This document shows, piece by piece, positions 31,914 through 39,969 of a stretch of 48,757 nt of DNA; the first letter of the stretch is position 1; every line of letters starts with the position of its first letter. The notes below the pieces were generated by a model. The model was not told the DNA's origin, did no database searches, and worked only from the letters and a program-made list of their open reading frames with translations. A program made the translations under genes and the position numbers. Origin of the DNA: MGBC131033 sp910585655 (GTDB lineage: Bacteria > Bacillota > Clostridia > Lachnospirales > Lachnospiraceae); contig CATBCG010000016.1 of NCBI GenBank assembly GCA_949502025.1, positions 1 through 48,757 of the forward strand. Direction: 5' to 3'.

Positions 31914-33887
31914 TTATTCTAAAGCAAGCGTAAACTGATCCACCAATTCCTTTAAGCTTGCCGCTTCCGCAGAAAGCTGTTCGCTTGCAGACGCGCCTTC
32001 CTCGGCGGTAGCGCTGTTACTCTGTACCACTATCGAAATCTGATTGATTCCCTCCGAAACCTGTTCCACAGACTCCGACTGCTCGTTAGATACAATCGCG
32101 ATATGATCGATCGCCTTAACTACAGACTGAATACTATCTACTACTTCCAGCAGAACATCCGCTGTATTTTGAGCGATTTCCGTCCCGATATGTACCGCGT
32201 CTGTAGAATTCGCAATCAGCTCCGATGTGTTTTTTGCCGCCTGCGCGGATTTTCCAGCCAGGCTGCGAACCTCCTCTGCTACTACGGCAAATCCTTTCCC
32301 TGCACTGCCGGCTCTGGCTGCCTCTACGGCTGCATTAAGGGCAAGGATATTGGTCTGGAAAGCAATGTCGTCTATTGTTTTTAAAATCTTTTCAATCTCC
32401 TCAGAGCTGTTTTGAATCCTTCCCATCGCCTCTACCAGATTCTGCATTTTCTGGTTGCACAAGAATACCTGCTCGCCGGTCTGATGCGTCTGACTCCTGA
32501 CGTCTAACGCTCCGCTCGCCGTATTTTTCACCTCTTCAGAGATCACATTGATCCGCGTTGCCAGTTCCTGTACGGAGCTAGCCTGTTCTGTCGTTCCCTG
32601 GCTAAGCGTCTGCGCGCTGGAAGAAAGCTGGTTGCTGGCGCTCGCCACTCCCTTTGCAGAATGGTTGACCTGACGCATGGCATCGTTTAGCTTTACTTTC
32701 ATATTCCGCATGGAAAGCAAAATATCCTGAAAGCTTCCTACATATACCTCCTCATGTTTTGTATGGACATCCAGATTTTGATTTGCCAATTCATTAAGCA
32801 AATAGCTGATATCCTTGATAACGGTACGCAATCCCTCTACCAGAGCCTCGGTAGAATGGACTAACACGCCTGTTTCATCTTTATTTTTGATCTTTGGCAG
32901 TGGCGTATCCAAATCGCCCTCTACCAACTGTTTCATCCGATTTACACATGCCTTCATTGGTCTGCCAATATTGATAGCCAATGTCAGGGCAACTACTACA
33001 GAAAGCAGAATAGATACTATAATCACTGCAATATTGACCACCATCGCATCTCGTGTAGATTCCAAATAATTGATCTGCGGCGCAGTTACTGCAATACTCC
33101 AGCCGTCGGTATCCGGCACAGGAGCATAAGCCGCAAACATCTTCGTTCCCGCTTGTGTATAGCCTCCAAATCCGTTTTTCCCTTCCCGCATCTCGACATG
33201 AATCGCTGCCAGCTCCTTTAGGGTAGAATCGCTCTGCGCCTCTGCCTCTATATTTTGAACCGTGATCGTATCAAGCGTAATATCGGCAATCGTATCGCCG
33301 GATTTATTGATCATATAGGCTCTGCTGTTTTTTCCCACCTGAATAGCCGACACAATATCATTTAAAAAAGTCTCCCGCGGAACAAAATATACTACGCCGA
33401 CAATGGCGTTCCCATACTCGCCTCCCGAATAGAGAGGCGCCGCTACCATAATAGATAGCTCCCCTGTGATTTTACTGATCAACGGTTCCGATACAAACAC
33501 ATTTCCCTGCATGGCTTGACGCACATATTCCCGATCAGAATAGTCGTTTCCGTCAAAAATACTGAGTCCATTCGCGCCGACTACGTTTCCCCTCTGAAAA
33601 CCGTGCATGGAAACACGCCCGTCAATGATAGCCTGTTTTTCTTCCACTGGTACTTCCGGATCCGATAACTGCGGAATGCACCCAACCTCCATAACAACGT
33701 TCTTATACACTTCCAGCTCCTGCTGCGCGCGTCCAGCCGCCAGCACTGCCGTCTGGCTCATCATCTGCTCTACCGTAGACATAGTATTGCTGTAGTTTAG
33801 AGCAATGCTCGAAACTCCCGACGTAACCAACCCAATCAGAACAGTCAAAATAAGACACACTGTGATTTTGGTTCTAATACTTTTCAT
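31914..33887 (-). CDS. Methyl-accepting chemotaxis protein (Cache sensor)
   Basis: A 657-residue receptor; ATG 33887 follows CAGGAGGTAGCATTAAA. Membrane helix 1 is at 7-30 (ITVCLILTVLIGLVTSGVSS). The periplasm-side equivalent is a dCache-type sensor (about 35-280: GLSIFDGNDYSDREYVRQAM, GNAIVGVVYFVPRETF, FAAYAPVPDTDGWSIAVTAP). Helix 2 is at 284-306, then HAMP (about 308-360). The signalling hairpin tip is well conserved: IDDIAFQTNILALNAAVEAA then RAGSAGKGFAVVAEEVRSLA. It should sense small molecules outside the cell and signal to CheA/CheW. No other chemotaxis genes are in the window. It is probably the first gene of an operon with the calcium-loop protein. Confidence 0.95.
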   Translation of the reverse strand: MKSIRTKITVCLILTVLIGLVTSGVSSIALNYSNTMSTVEQMMSQTAVLAAGRAQQELEVYKNVVMEVGCIPQLSDPEVPVEEKQAIIDGRVSMHGFQRGNVVGANGLSIFDGNDYSDREYVRQAMQGNVFVSEPLISKITGELSIMVAAPLYSGGEYGNAIVGVVYFVPRETFLNDIVSAIQVGKNSRAYMINKSGDTIADITLDTITVQNIEAEAQSDSTLKELAAIHVEMREGKNGFGGYTQAGTKMFAAYAPVPDTDGWSIAVTAPQINYLESTRDAMVVNIAVIIVSILLSVVVALTLAINIGRPMKACVNRMKQLVEGDLDTPLPKIKNKDETGVLVHSTEALVEGLRTVIKDISYLLNELANQNLDVHTKHEEVYVGSFQDILLSMRNMKVKLNDAMRQVNHSAKGVASASNQLSSSAQTLSQGTTEQASSVQELATRINVISEEVKNTASGALDVRSQTHQTGEQVFLCNQKMQNLVEAMGRIQNSSEEIEKILKTIDDIAFQTNILALNAAVEAARAGSAGKGFAVVAEEVRSLAGKSAQAAKNTSELIANSTDAVHIGTEIAQNTADVLLEVVDSIQSVVKAIDHIAIVSNEQSESVEQVSEGINQISIVVQSNSATAEEGASASEQLSAEAASLKELVDQFTLALE

Positions 33888-33965
33888 TTTAATGCTACCT
33901 CCTGCTCGTTCGACCAGACTATGAAATACTTTATTTTACCTGCCCAGCCATTTTTTGTTAATTTT

Positions 33966-34083
33966 ATAACTATTATAAAAGTTATGATTCTCACTTGTCA
34001 ACCACTATCTGCGTTCCATTGTTTCTTATTCTAACTCCGAAAAGAAAATCATAGTTGCTATCTTAACTATTTTAAAGTATGAT
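33966..34083. promoter_or_regulatory. Divergent regulatory region with two spaced inverted repeats and a promoter
   Basis: ATAACT-8-AGTTAT (33966-33985) and ATAGTT-8-AACTAT (34051-34070) share the same boxes and spacing. The second overlaps a plus-strand promoter, -35 TTGCTA (34055-34060) and -10 TATGAT (34078-34083) with a 17-bp spacer. A third half-box, ATCATAGTT, recurs near 34090. The region divides the chemotaxis operon from the lipoprotein operon, so one regulator might control both. Confidence 0.4.
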
Positions 34084-34121
34084 AAATAAAATCATAGTTT
34101 AACCATGAAAGGATTGTGTTT

Positions 34122-35354
34122 ATGAAAATAATGACTCTTTTACTTATAGCTTTCGCCGTGATTCAGATAAGCGGCTGCTCTGCGGGCAATCTGCCTGACA
34201 AAAACAACTCTCCTGACGCTGCTGCTTCTGACAGCTCTTCCTCCATGCCGCTTTCTGCCCGCTTGGACGTCCCGGAGCATTATCAGGCAGAATATACCTC
34301 CGAATCGGGTATTTCTGTCATTACCATAGACGCTGATGTCATTGTGCCGGAGGTTTCTTCTGTTTCTGTTTATGAAGCAATCCCTCGTCCCTTTACAGAA
34401 GAAGAACTGACTGACTTTATCTCCAGACATCTGGAGGATATGACCTGGTGGGACACCGAAACAAAGCAAAATTATACCGGCTATCTGGCAACGCCGAAGC
34501 GGGAAGCCGGCGAGTATGACTCCTACTACCTTTGGATTAACGAAGAAAACCGTTTTTATGAAGAAGACGGTGATTATTACAGTATTTTCTATCATTATGG
34601 ACTGGATGACGCCTCCCGGCTTTGTCTTGCGCCTACCCTGCAATATGTAAAAAGTCGCTATAACATCGAAGGAATGGTGGAATGGCTTCCTCTGGTAAAC
34701 CAAAAGGCGGAAGGCTGTACCATTTCTTTAGAACAGGCGCTCGCCTATGCGGACGAGGAGGTTGCCGCGCTGGCACCGGATTATCATATGATACAATATG
34801 GGCAGATCCCGGTTTGGGAAGCAAGTCAGAACCCACAATATTACATCTTCCGCTATACCAAGCAGATCGATGGAATTCCGGTCAACGACTGCCTTTATAA
34901 CAGTCAGCTTCAAAATACCTATGGCTTTACCTCCGGTCTGGGTTCTATTGCCGTCGTCGTCCGGGACGATGGAGTTTGCTCTCTGACCTATGAAAACCCG
35001 TATGATCTGGGCGAATTGGTAGAAGCAGACGTTTCCCTGCTCTCCTTTGAAGAAGTGATGGAAATTTTTGAAACGACCGGAATGTTAAGCATTCAACATT
35101 TAGAAATGTATGAAGAGCTTGAAGAAAATACCATGAATGTCTATGAAATCCGTCTGGGCTATATGTCGGTACGACAATCCCAGAATATTGACGCTTACTA
35201 TTACCTTCCTGTCTGGGATTTCTATGCAACCCGTGTTCTCTTTGGCAGTGGTGATTATGCTCATGGCAAAGACTACGAGCCAACGCCCGGGCAATCTGTG
35301 TTGACGATCAATGCTATTGACGGCACGGTCATCGACCGTGATTATGGGTATTAA
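34122..35354 (+). CDS. Lipoprotein of DUF6034-like type
   Basis: A 410-residue lipoprotein. ATG 34122 follows AAAGGATTGTGTTT. The signal peptide ends in the lipobox AVIQISGC (Cys about 19). After a short Ser/Asp-rich linker the protein is acidic and rich in Tyr and Trp (LEDMTWWDTETKQNYTGYLA, YSIFYHYGLDD). A later segment reads LEQALAYADEEVAAL and RYTKQIDGIPVNDCLY, resembling lipoproteins labelled DUF6034 in Lachnospiraceae. It heads an operon with two membrane proteins and an ABC ATPase, so it may be the extracellular part of that transporter or be guarded by it. No enzyme motif is seen. Confidence 0.6.
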   Translation: MKIMTLLLIAFAVIQISGCSAGNLPDKNNSPDAAASDSSSSMPLSARLDVPEHYQAEYTSESGISVITIDADVIVPEVSSVSVYEAIPRPFTEEELTDFISRHLEDMTWWDTETKQNYTGYLATPKREAGEYDSYYLWINEENRFYEEDGDYYSIFYHYGLDDASRLCLAPTLQYVKSRYNIEGMVEWLPLVNQKAEGCTISLEQALAYADEEVAALAPDYHMIQYGQIPVWEASQNPQYYIFRYTKQIDGIPVNDCLYNSQLQNTYGFTSGLGSIAVVVRDDGVCSLTYENPYDLGELVEADVSLLSFEEVMEIFETTGMLSIQHLEMYEELEENTMNVYEIRLGYMSVRQSQNIDAYYYLPVWDFYATRVLFGSGDYAHGKDYEPTPGQSVLTINAIDGTVIDRDYGY

Positions 35355-35358
35355 AAAG

Positions 35359-36069
35359 ATGAAGATTCACATGATAACTCCTGTTTTCTCTCCTACCTGC
35401 CGCCTGTTTCGGCAAAAATGGTTTTATTTTAGCGCCATTGCTACTATTTTCTGCCTTTGGGCAGATTTGGGAACAGAAAACTGGCAGCTTTTACAAAGCT
35501 TCCGGCTTGCCGAGGGCGGGGCAGACCTTACGACTCTGCTGTTTACCGCTCTAACCGGAACCAGTGCCAGCCTTTCTCTGCCGCTGCTCGCCGCTCTCCC
35601 CTTTTCTGCCAACGCCGGACAGGAAATCCGCAGCCGTGCTGCCTATTTCTTTGTGTTCCGCTGCGGCTATTCGCGTTATCTGACCGGACAACTATTGGCG
35701 CTTTCTCTTGCCGCCTGCCTTTCACAGCTACTTGGGCTAATCTTTTTTTGCCTGCTGCTGACCGCTCTTGGAGCTTCTTTTCAGACTGCCCTGACCTCCT
35801 CCGGTGTAGGAACACTTTTGCTCTGCCGTCTTTTAACGGCTGTCTCTTTTGCTCATCTCGGCTGTATTGGAGCGCTCGTTACCAAAGACAGCGCCTGCGC
35901 CCTTGTCACTCCGGTTGCTTTCAGTCTCTTTTTTACAATGCTGCAGGAACGTTTCTTTTCCGATACGTTAAACTTTTTACTACTGCCTGCCCTTGCCTTG
36001 GCTTTCCTTATTGTTTCGCTTTTCCTAAACGCCATTCTTTTACATCTGGAGGTACGCCGCCATGCCTGA
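35359..36069 (+). CDS. Hydrophobic ABC-2-type permease subunit A
   Basis: About 236 residues with roughly six hydrophobic helices (for example FYFSAIATIFCLWADLG, LLALSLAACLSQLLGLIFF, LNFLLLPALALAFLIVSLFL). The start is uncertain: 35344 overlaps the lipoprotein stop, 35359 (MKIHM) and 35371 are alternatives, and none has a strong ribosome binding site, which suggests coupled translation. It overlaps the next permease gene by 8 bases. The helix pattern and the ABC ATPase two genes on point to a transporter permease. No substrate can be inferred. Confidence 0.6.
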   Translation: MKIHMITPVFSPTCRLFRQKWFYFSAIATIFCLWADLGTENWQLLQSFRLAEGGADLTTLLFTALTGTSASLSLPLLAALPFSANAGQEIRSRAAYFFVFRCGYSRYLTGQLLALSLAACLSQLLGLIFFCLLLTALGASFQTALTSSGVGTLLLCRLLTAVSFAHLGCIGALVTKDSACALVTPVAFSLFFTMLQERFFSDTLNFLLLPALALAFLIVSLFLNAILLHLEVRRHA

Positions 36070-36988
36070 AAAACGACAAAAACACACGAATACGCTGCCA
36101 TACACACTTCGTTCCCTGTTCACACGATTGCTGCATACCACACTTTGGAACCTGCGGCTCCTGCGGAAAAATCCACGACTGATTTTCTGTTTCCTTATCG
36201 GCTTTTTGCTCTGCTTTTTCCTGACCCGGCATACTCTGGCGCTCTCCCGGCAATTCCAGACAGACGTTCAGCTTCTGGAACCTTTTATCTGGTGCTTTTC
36301 CGACAGTGATAGTATTTTACTCGCTTCTCTTGCCCTGCTTTTGCTCCTTTCCCAAATGCCCCGCCTAGATGCTTCAGATACGATGCTTCTTTTCCGAGTC
36401 GGTCGCAAAAACTGGCTGACTGCCCAGATACTGACTGCCCTCGTTATCAGTCTTGGCTATACCATATTTCTGCTTCTTTCCTCCCTGCTGCTGACCATTG
36501 GCGCCAACATCAGCGTCGCTAACCGCTGGAGCCGCACCGCCACAATCATAAGCTACGCCCCAGAGACTCTGGAACGGGCGTTGACCATCGTCCGTAAAAC
36601 GGTTCGCTTTACCAAGCCCTATTCCTGCAGCTTTCATATTTTCTGGCTGCTCACACAATATACGTTGTTTCTGCTCCTTACCAACCTCGCCGTTTCACTC
36701 CGCTTTGGAAAAAAAGCTGGTATCAGCGCGGTGATCTTTCTCCATCTGACGGCGTGGCTGCTTACCCCCGACCGTTTCATGGTATGGCTGGCTTTGGATG
36801 AAAAAATGGCTTATTATGCAAATCTTCTGGCGGCATGGCTCTCCCCGCTCCAGCACGCCACCTATATTATGCACAATTTCGGCTATGATTCCCTTCCCAC
36901 CCTTACCCAGACGCATCTTCTTTTTGGCGGACTGAATCTGGCTTTGCTGGCAGCGGTTTTCTGGCAAGTAAAAAAACTGGAATTTTAG
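36062..36988 (+). CDS. Hydrophobic ABC-2-type permease subunit B
   Basis: A 308-residue membrane protein; ATG 36062 overlaps the previous gene and has CTGGAGGTACGCCGCC upstream. After a basic N-terminus (MPEKRQKHTNTLPYTLRSLF) come about six helices, including LIFCFLIGFLLCFFLTRHTL, ILLASLALLLLLSQM, ILTALVISLGYTIFLLLSSL and LNLALLAAVFWQV. It probably forms a heterodimeric permease with subunit A, powered by the ATPase at 37029. Operon-internal and weakly conserved to the eye. Confidence 0.65.
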   Translation: MPEKRQKHTNTLPYTLRSLFTRLLHTTLWNLRLLRKNPRLIFCFLIGFLLCFFLTRHTLALSRQFQTDVQLLEPFIWCFSDSDSILLASLALLLLLSQMPRLDASDTMLLFRVGRKNWLTAQILTALVISLGYTIFLLLSSLLLTIGANISVANRWSRTATIISYAPETLERALTIVRKTVRFTKPYSCSFHIFWLLTQYTLFLLLTNLAVSLRFGKKAGISAVIFLHLTAWLLTPDRFMVWLALDEKMAYYANLLAAWLSPLQHATYIMHNFGYDSLPTLTQTHLLFGGLNLALLAAVFWQVKKLEF

Positions 36989-37028
36989 AGTATTTTTTAT
37001 AAACAAACAAAGAAAGGAACCTGATTTT

Positions 37029-37697
37029 ATGGAATATGCAGTCGAAGTTCAAAATCTTTCTAAACACTTTGGCAGAGAGCCTGTTCTGCACCATATCAAA
37101 GCTTGCCTTGAAACAGGGCATATCCACGGAATCGTCGGACGCAACGGCTCCGGTAAAACCGTTTTGATGAAATGTATTTTGGGATTTTTGCGTCCCAATG
37201 AGGGAAGTGTATCTGTTTTTGGCAAGCAGATTGGCAAGGACTGTGATTTTGCTCCGGAAACCGGAATGATCATTGAAACACCAGGCTTTCTTCCAGACGA
37301 AAGTGGAAAAAACAACCTCCAATGGCTGCTTAGCCTCTCCGGGCATACCACCAGACGCCACCGGGCAAAGACAGTAGCTGCAGCAATGCGTCTGGTAGGC
37401 TTAGATCCAACCAATCGAAAAGCAGTCGGTCGCTATTCCTTGGGAATGAGACAGCGACTTGGCATTGCTCAGGCTATCCTCGAAGCTCCGCGCCTTTTGG
37501 TATTGGACGAACCAATGAACAGTCTGGACAACCAGGGAGTCCTTGAAATGCGCCAGCTTTTCCTTTCCCTCCGGGACAAGGGAACGACTATCCTCCTAGC
37601 TTCCCACAATCCACTTGATATCACAACCCTTTGCGATACAGTATACGAAATGGACGGCGGGAGATTGACCAAACAGGTCAACCCCTCCCAATCCTAA
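37029..37697 (+). CDS. ABC transporter ATP-binding protein
   Basis: A 222-residue ATPase with AAAGGAACCTGATTTT before ATG 37029. Walker A IVGRNGSGKTVLMKCI (about 34-49), Q-loop region GMIIETPGFLPDES, signature VGRYSLGMRQRLGIAQAIL, Walker B LLVLDEPMNSLDNQG and switch His in ILLASHNPLDI. This BcrA/CcmA-like subtype powers ABC-2 exporters used in antimicrobial resistance or lipoprotein handling. It completes the lipoprotein-permease-permease-ATPase operon. Its stop lies only 9 bases from the convergent yyaL stop, with no terminator between, so the transcripts must overlap. Confidence 0.9.
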   Translation: MEYAVEVQNLSKHFGREPVLHHIKACLETGHIHGIVGRNGSGKTVLMKCILGFLRPNEGSVSVFGKQIGKDCDFAPETGMIIETPGFLPDESGKNNLQWLLSLSGHTTRRHRAKTVAAAMRLVGLDPTNRKAVGRYSLGMRQRLGIAQAILEAPRLLVLDEPMNSLDNQGVLEMRQLFLSLRDKGTTILLASHNPLDITTLCDTVYEMDGGRLTKQVNPSQS

Positions 37698-37706
37698 TCT
37701 CGTATT

Positions 37707-39854
37707 TTAATTCCTTGGCGGCAGGCAGCGGAAATTTTCACATATATAATAGGTGGTTTTTTGGTGAAGCAGAGGATACTCCGCATTCGCCTCTATCACT
37801 GTAACATTCGCCAATAAGGACAACTGCGAATTCATCGCTTCCACTATTTTTTGCCGCTCCTTTTTCCCTGCCTCTCCTTCCGCCTGCGCCGTCACCGCTT
37901 TCACCTGCTCCGGCGGATTTTCATACAGTAGCTTTGCCAGCAAAAACAGACTATGCCCTGCCGGATACTCCTTTGCCTGTGCGCTTAGAAACGAAAGCTG
38001 CTGTCTTGCCGGCTCTCCATACATCTCCTGTCCAGTCAACTGATAGAGCCGTACCAAGTTGTATGCCATCACCGAATTTCCGCTTGGTATTGCTCCGTCA
38101 TAAACTTCCTTCGGATTGAAAAACAGCTCCTTCTCTCCCGTTTCGCATAAAAAGAAGCCTCCACCGCTCTCACCCCCAAACCGCCGCACCGTTTCCCCAC
38201 AAAGCTGCTTTGCCTTTTCCAAATAACCTTCTTCCAAAGTAGCATAATACAATTCAAGCAAAGCTGCCGTTCCATACGCATAATCATCCAAAAAAGCTTT
38301 CTCTGCGCGCTTCCCGTTCCTCCAACTTGCTGCCAAACACCATTCCGGCATCTCTTTCCGGCATACCGTCTTTTCCTGAGATACCGCCATGTTCTGGCAC
38401 AAATGTTTTTCTAAAAACGCCTGCGCCTGCTGCGCCGCCTGTAGATAACGCCGTTCTCCCGAAACCCGAAACAAAAAGCCAAGAGCCGTTATCATCATAC
38501 TATTCCACGAAAACAGCACCTTATCGTCTAGATGAAGTGGCATCCGTTTTTTCCGATATTCATATAACGCCTGTTTTTCTTCCTGGTCTTGTTCCCGCTC
38601 CCCATCCGCTTCCGTCCCCTCAAAACAAAAATTCTCTTTTTTCAATAAATTTGGGATGTTCTGTCCTTTTTTTATTTTTCCTGTCTGTTCCCCGTTAAAA
38701 TTACCTTCTTTCGTAATATCAAACGCATCGGCAAAGGCTTTTCCCCGCTTCTTTCCCAATACCTCCAGCACTTCCGTTAAAGTAAAGGTATAATAAGCTC
38801 CCTCTACCCCTTCGCTGTCCGCATCCTGTGCGCTGTAAAAGCCTCCCTCCGGAAGCCTCATTTCCCGTAGTACATATTCTGCCGTTTCTTTCGCTGTCTG
38901 TAAATACAACTTCTTTTTTGTCATCCGGTAAGCCGCCGCATAAGCCAGAATCAGCAGCGCATTGTCGTAGAGCATTTTTTCAAAATGAGGCGCCAAAAAC
39001 TGTCGGTCGGTAGAATAGCGGGAAAATCCGCCGCCAATCTGGTCAAACAGACCGCCCCGTCTCATCTGTATCAGCGTCTTTTCTACCATTTGTAACATTG
39101 CTGCGCCGCTTGCTTTCCCATCTTCTGTTCTTCTATCTCCTGATTTCCCGTATCCTCGTTTGTTCTTTTGCTCCAAATACACATAAAGCAACAAAAACAG
39201 TAGGTTATGGGGCGTAGGAAATTTCGGCGCAGCTCCAAAACCACCGTACAAAGCATCAAAGCTGTCTGCAAAAATCCGGACAGCCTCTTCTGCCTGTCCC
39301 TGTTTTATTTTTGTACGTTCTGGTTCCCCTACCTCTGCCTCCCTTTTTCCTGTTTCTCTTCCCTGCACATGCTCTACAATCCGCTCTGCCTGCGCCAAAA
39401 GCCCTGCCCTGTTTTCTTTCCATTGCTTTTCTATCTGCGTAAGCAGATCCAAAAATCCCACCATTCCATAACGACTTTCCGGCGGAAAATACGTCCCTGC
39501 GAAAAAAGGCTTTTTGTCCCAGGTCATAAAAATACTCATCGGCCAGCCGCCACTTCCGGTAAATGCCTGACACACCGACATATACACACTGTCGATATCC
39601 GGACGTTCCTCCCGATCGACCTTTACCGCAATAAATTCCTCCCGCAGCTTATCCGCTACCGCCTGATTCTCAAAGCTTTCATGCGCCATCACATGGCACC
39701 AATGACAGGTACTATAGCCGATACTTAAAAAAACCGGCTTGCCCTCCTGTCTGGCCCTCTCCCATGCCTCCTCTCCCCAGGGATACCAATCTACCGGATT
39801 TTCTGCATGTTGTAATAAATAGGGACTGCTTTCCTGTTTTAACCGATTGCTCAT
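37707..39854 (-). CDS. yyaL: Thioredoxin-like DUF255 protein YyaL
   Basis: A 715-residue protein; ATG 39854 follows AAAAGGAGGGAAACGTCA. The N-terminus is the classic YyaL/SSP411 block: NRLKQESSPYLLQHAENPVD then WYPWGEEAW, and the thioredoxin-like CxxC STCHWCHVMAHESFENQ. Next come VKVDREERPDIDSVYM and GGWPMSIFMTWDKKPFFAGT. The C-terminal two thirds form an alpha/alpha barrel like glycan epimerases (FDQIGGGFSRYSTD, HFEKMLYDNALL, YSAQDADSEGVEGAYY, SWNSMMITAL, YDGAIPSGNSVMAYNL). The family is widespread and its true reaction is unknown. The central insert (ETGKREAEVGEPERTK and similar) is low complexity. Confidence 0.93.
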   Translation of the reverse strand: MSNRLKQESSPYLLQHAENPVDWYPWGEEAWERARQEGKPVFLSIGYSTCHWCHVMAHESFENQAVADKLREEFIAVKVDREERPDIDSVYMSVCQAFTGSGGWPMSIFMTWDKKPFFAGTYFPPESRYGMVGFLDLLTQIEKQWKENRAGLLAQAERIVEHVQGRETGKREAEVGEPERTKIKQGQAEEAVRIFADSFDALYGGFGAAPKFPTPHNLLFLLLYVYLEQKNKRGYGKSGDRRTEDGKASGAAMLQMVEKTLIQMRRGGLFDQIGGGFSRYSTDRQFLAPHFEKMLYDNALLILAYAAAYRMTKKKLYLQTAKETAEYVLREMRLPEGGFYSAQDADSEGVEGAYYTFTLTEVLEVLGKKRGKAFADAFDITKEGNFNGEQTGKIKKGQNIPNLLKKENFCFEGTEADGEREQDQEEKQALYEYRKKRMPLHLDDKVLFSWNSMMITALGFLFRVSGERRYLQAAQQAQAFLEKHLCQNMAVSQEKTVCRKEMPEWCLAASWRNGKRAEKAFLDDYAYGTAALLELYYATLEEGYLEKAKQLCGETVRRFGGESGGGFFLCETGEKELFFNPKEVYDGAIPSGNSVMAYNLVRLYQLTGQEMYGEPARQQLSFLSAQAKEYPAGHSLFLLAKLLYENPPEQVKAVTAQAEGEAGKKERQKIVEAMNSQLSLLANVTVIEANAEYPLLHQKTTYYICENFRCLPPRN

Positions 39855-39895
39855 TGACGTTTCCCTCCTTTTTTCCTAAGCTATAATTATTTATC

Positions 39896-39956
39896 CCCAG
39901 TATGCCCAGAGCAAAAGGGAAACATGCTCTAACTTTTAGAGCAGAATTTACTGGGC
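39896..39956 (-). promoter_or_regulatory. Nested, mutually exclusive hairpins between ABC and yyaL genes
   Basis: TGCTCTAA (39925-39932) can pair with TTAGAGCA (39936-39943) or, through TGCTCT, with AGAGCA (39909-39914). An outer CCCAGTA (39896-39902) pairs with TACTGGG (39949-39955), and GCCCAG (39904-39909) with CTGGGC (39951-39956). Competing pairings resemble an attenuator. The region lies after the ABC exporter and before yyaL. Confidence 0.35.
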
Positions 39957-39969
39957 AATTTAAAAAAGA

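Noticed and set aside
37707..39854. Several long plus-strand frames inside yyaL
   Set aside because: Antisense shadows of a clearly conserved protein; no start sites or motifs.
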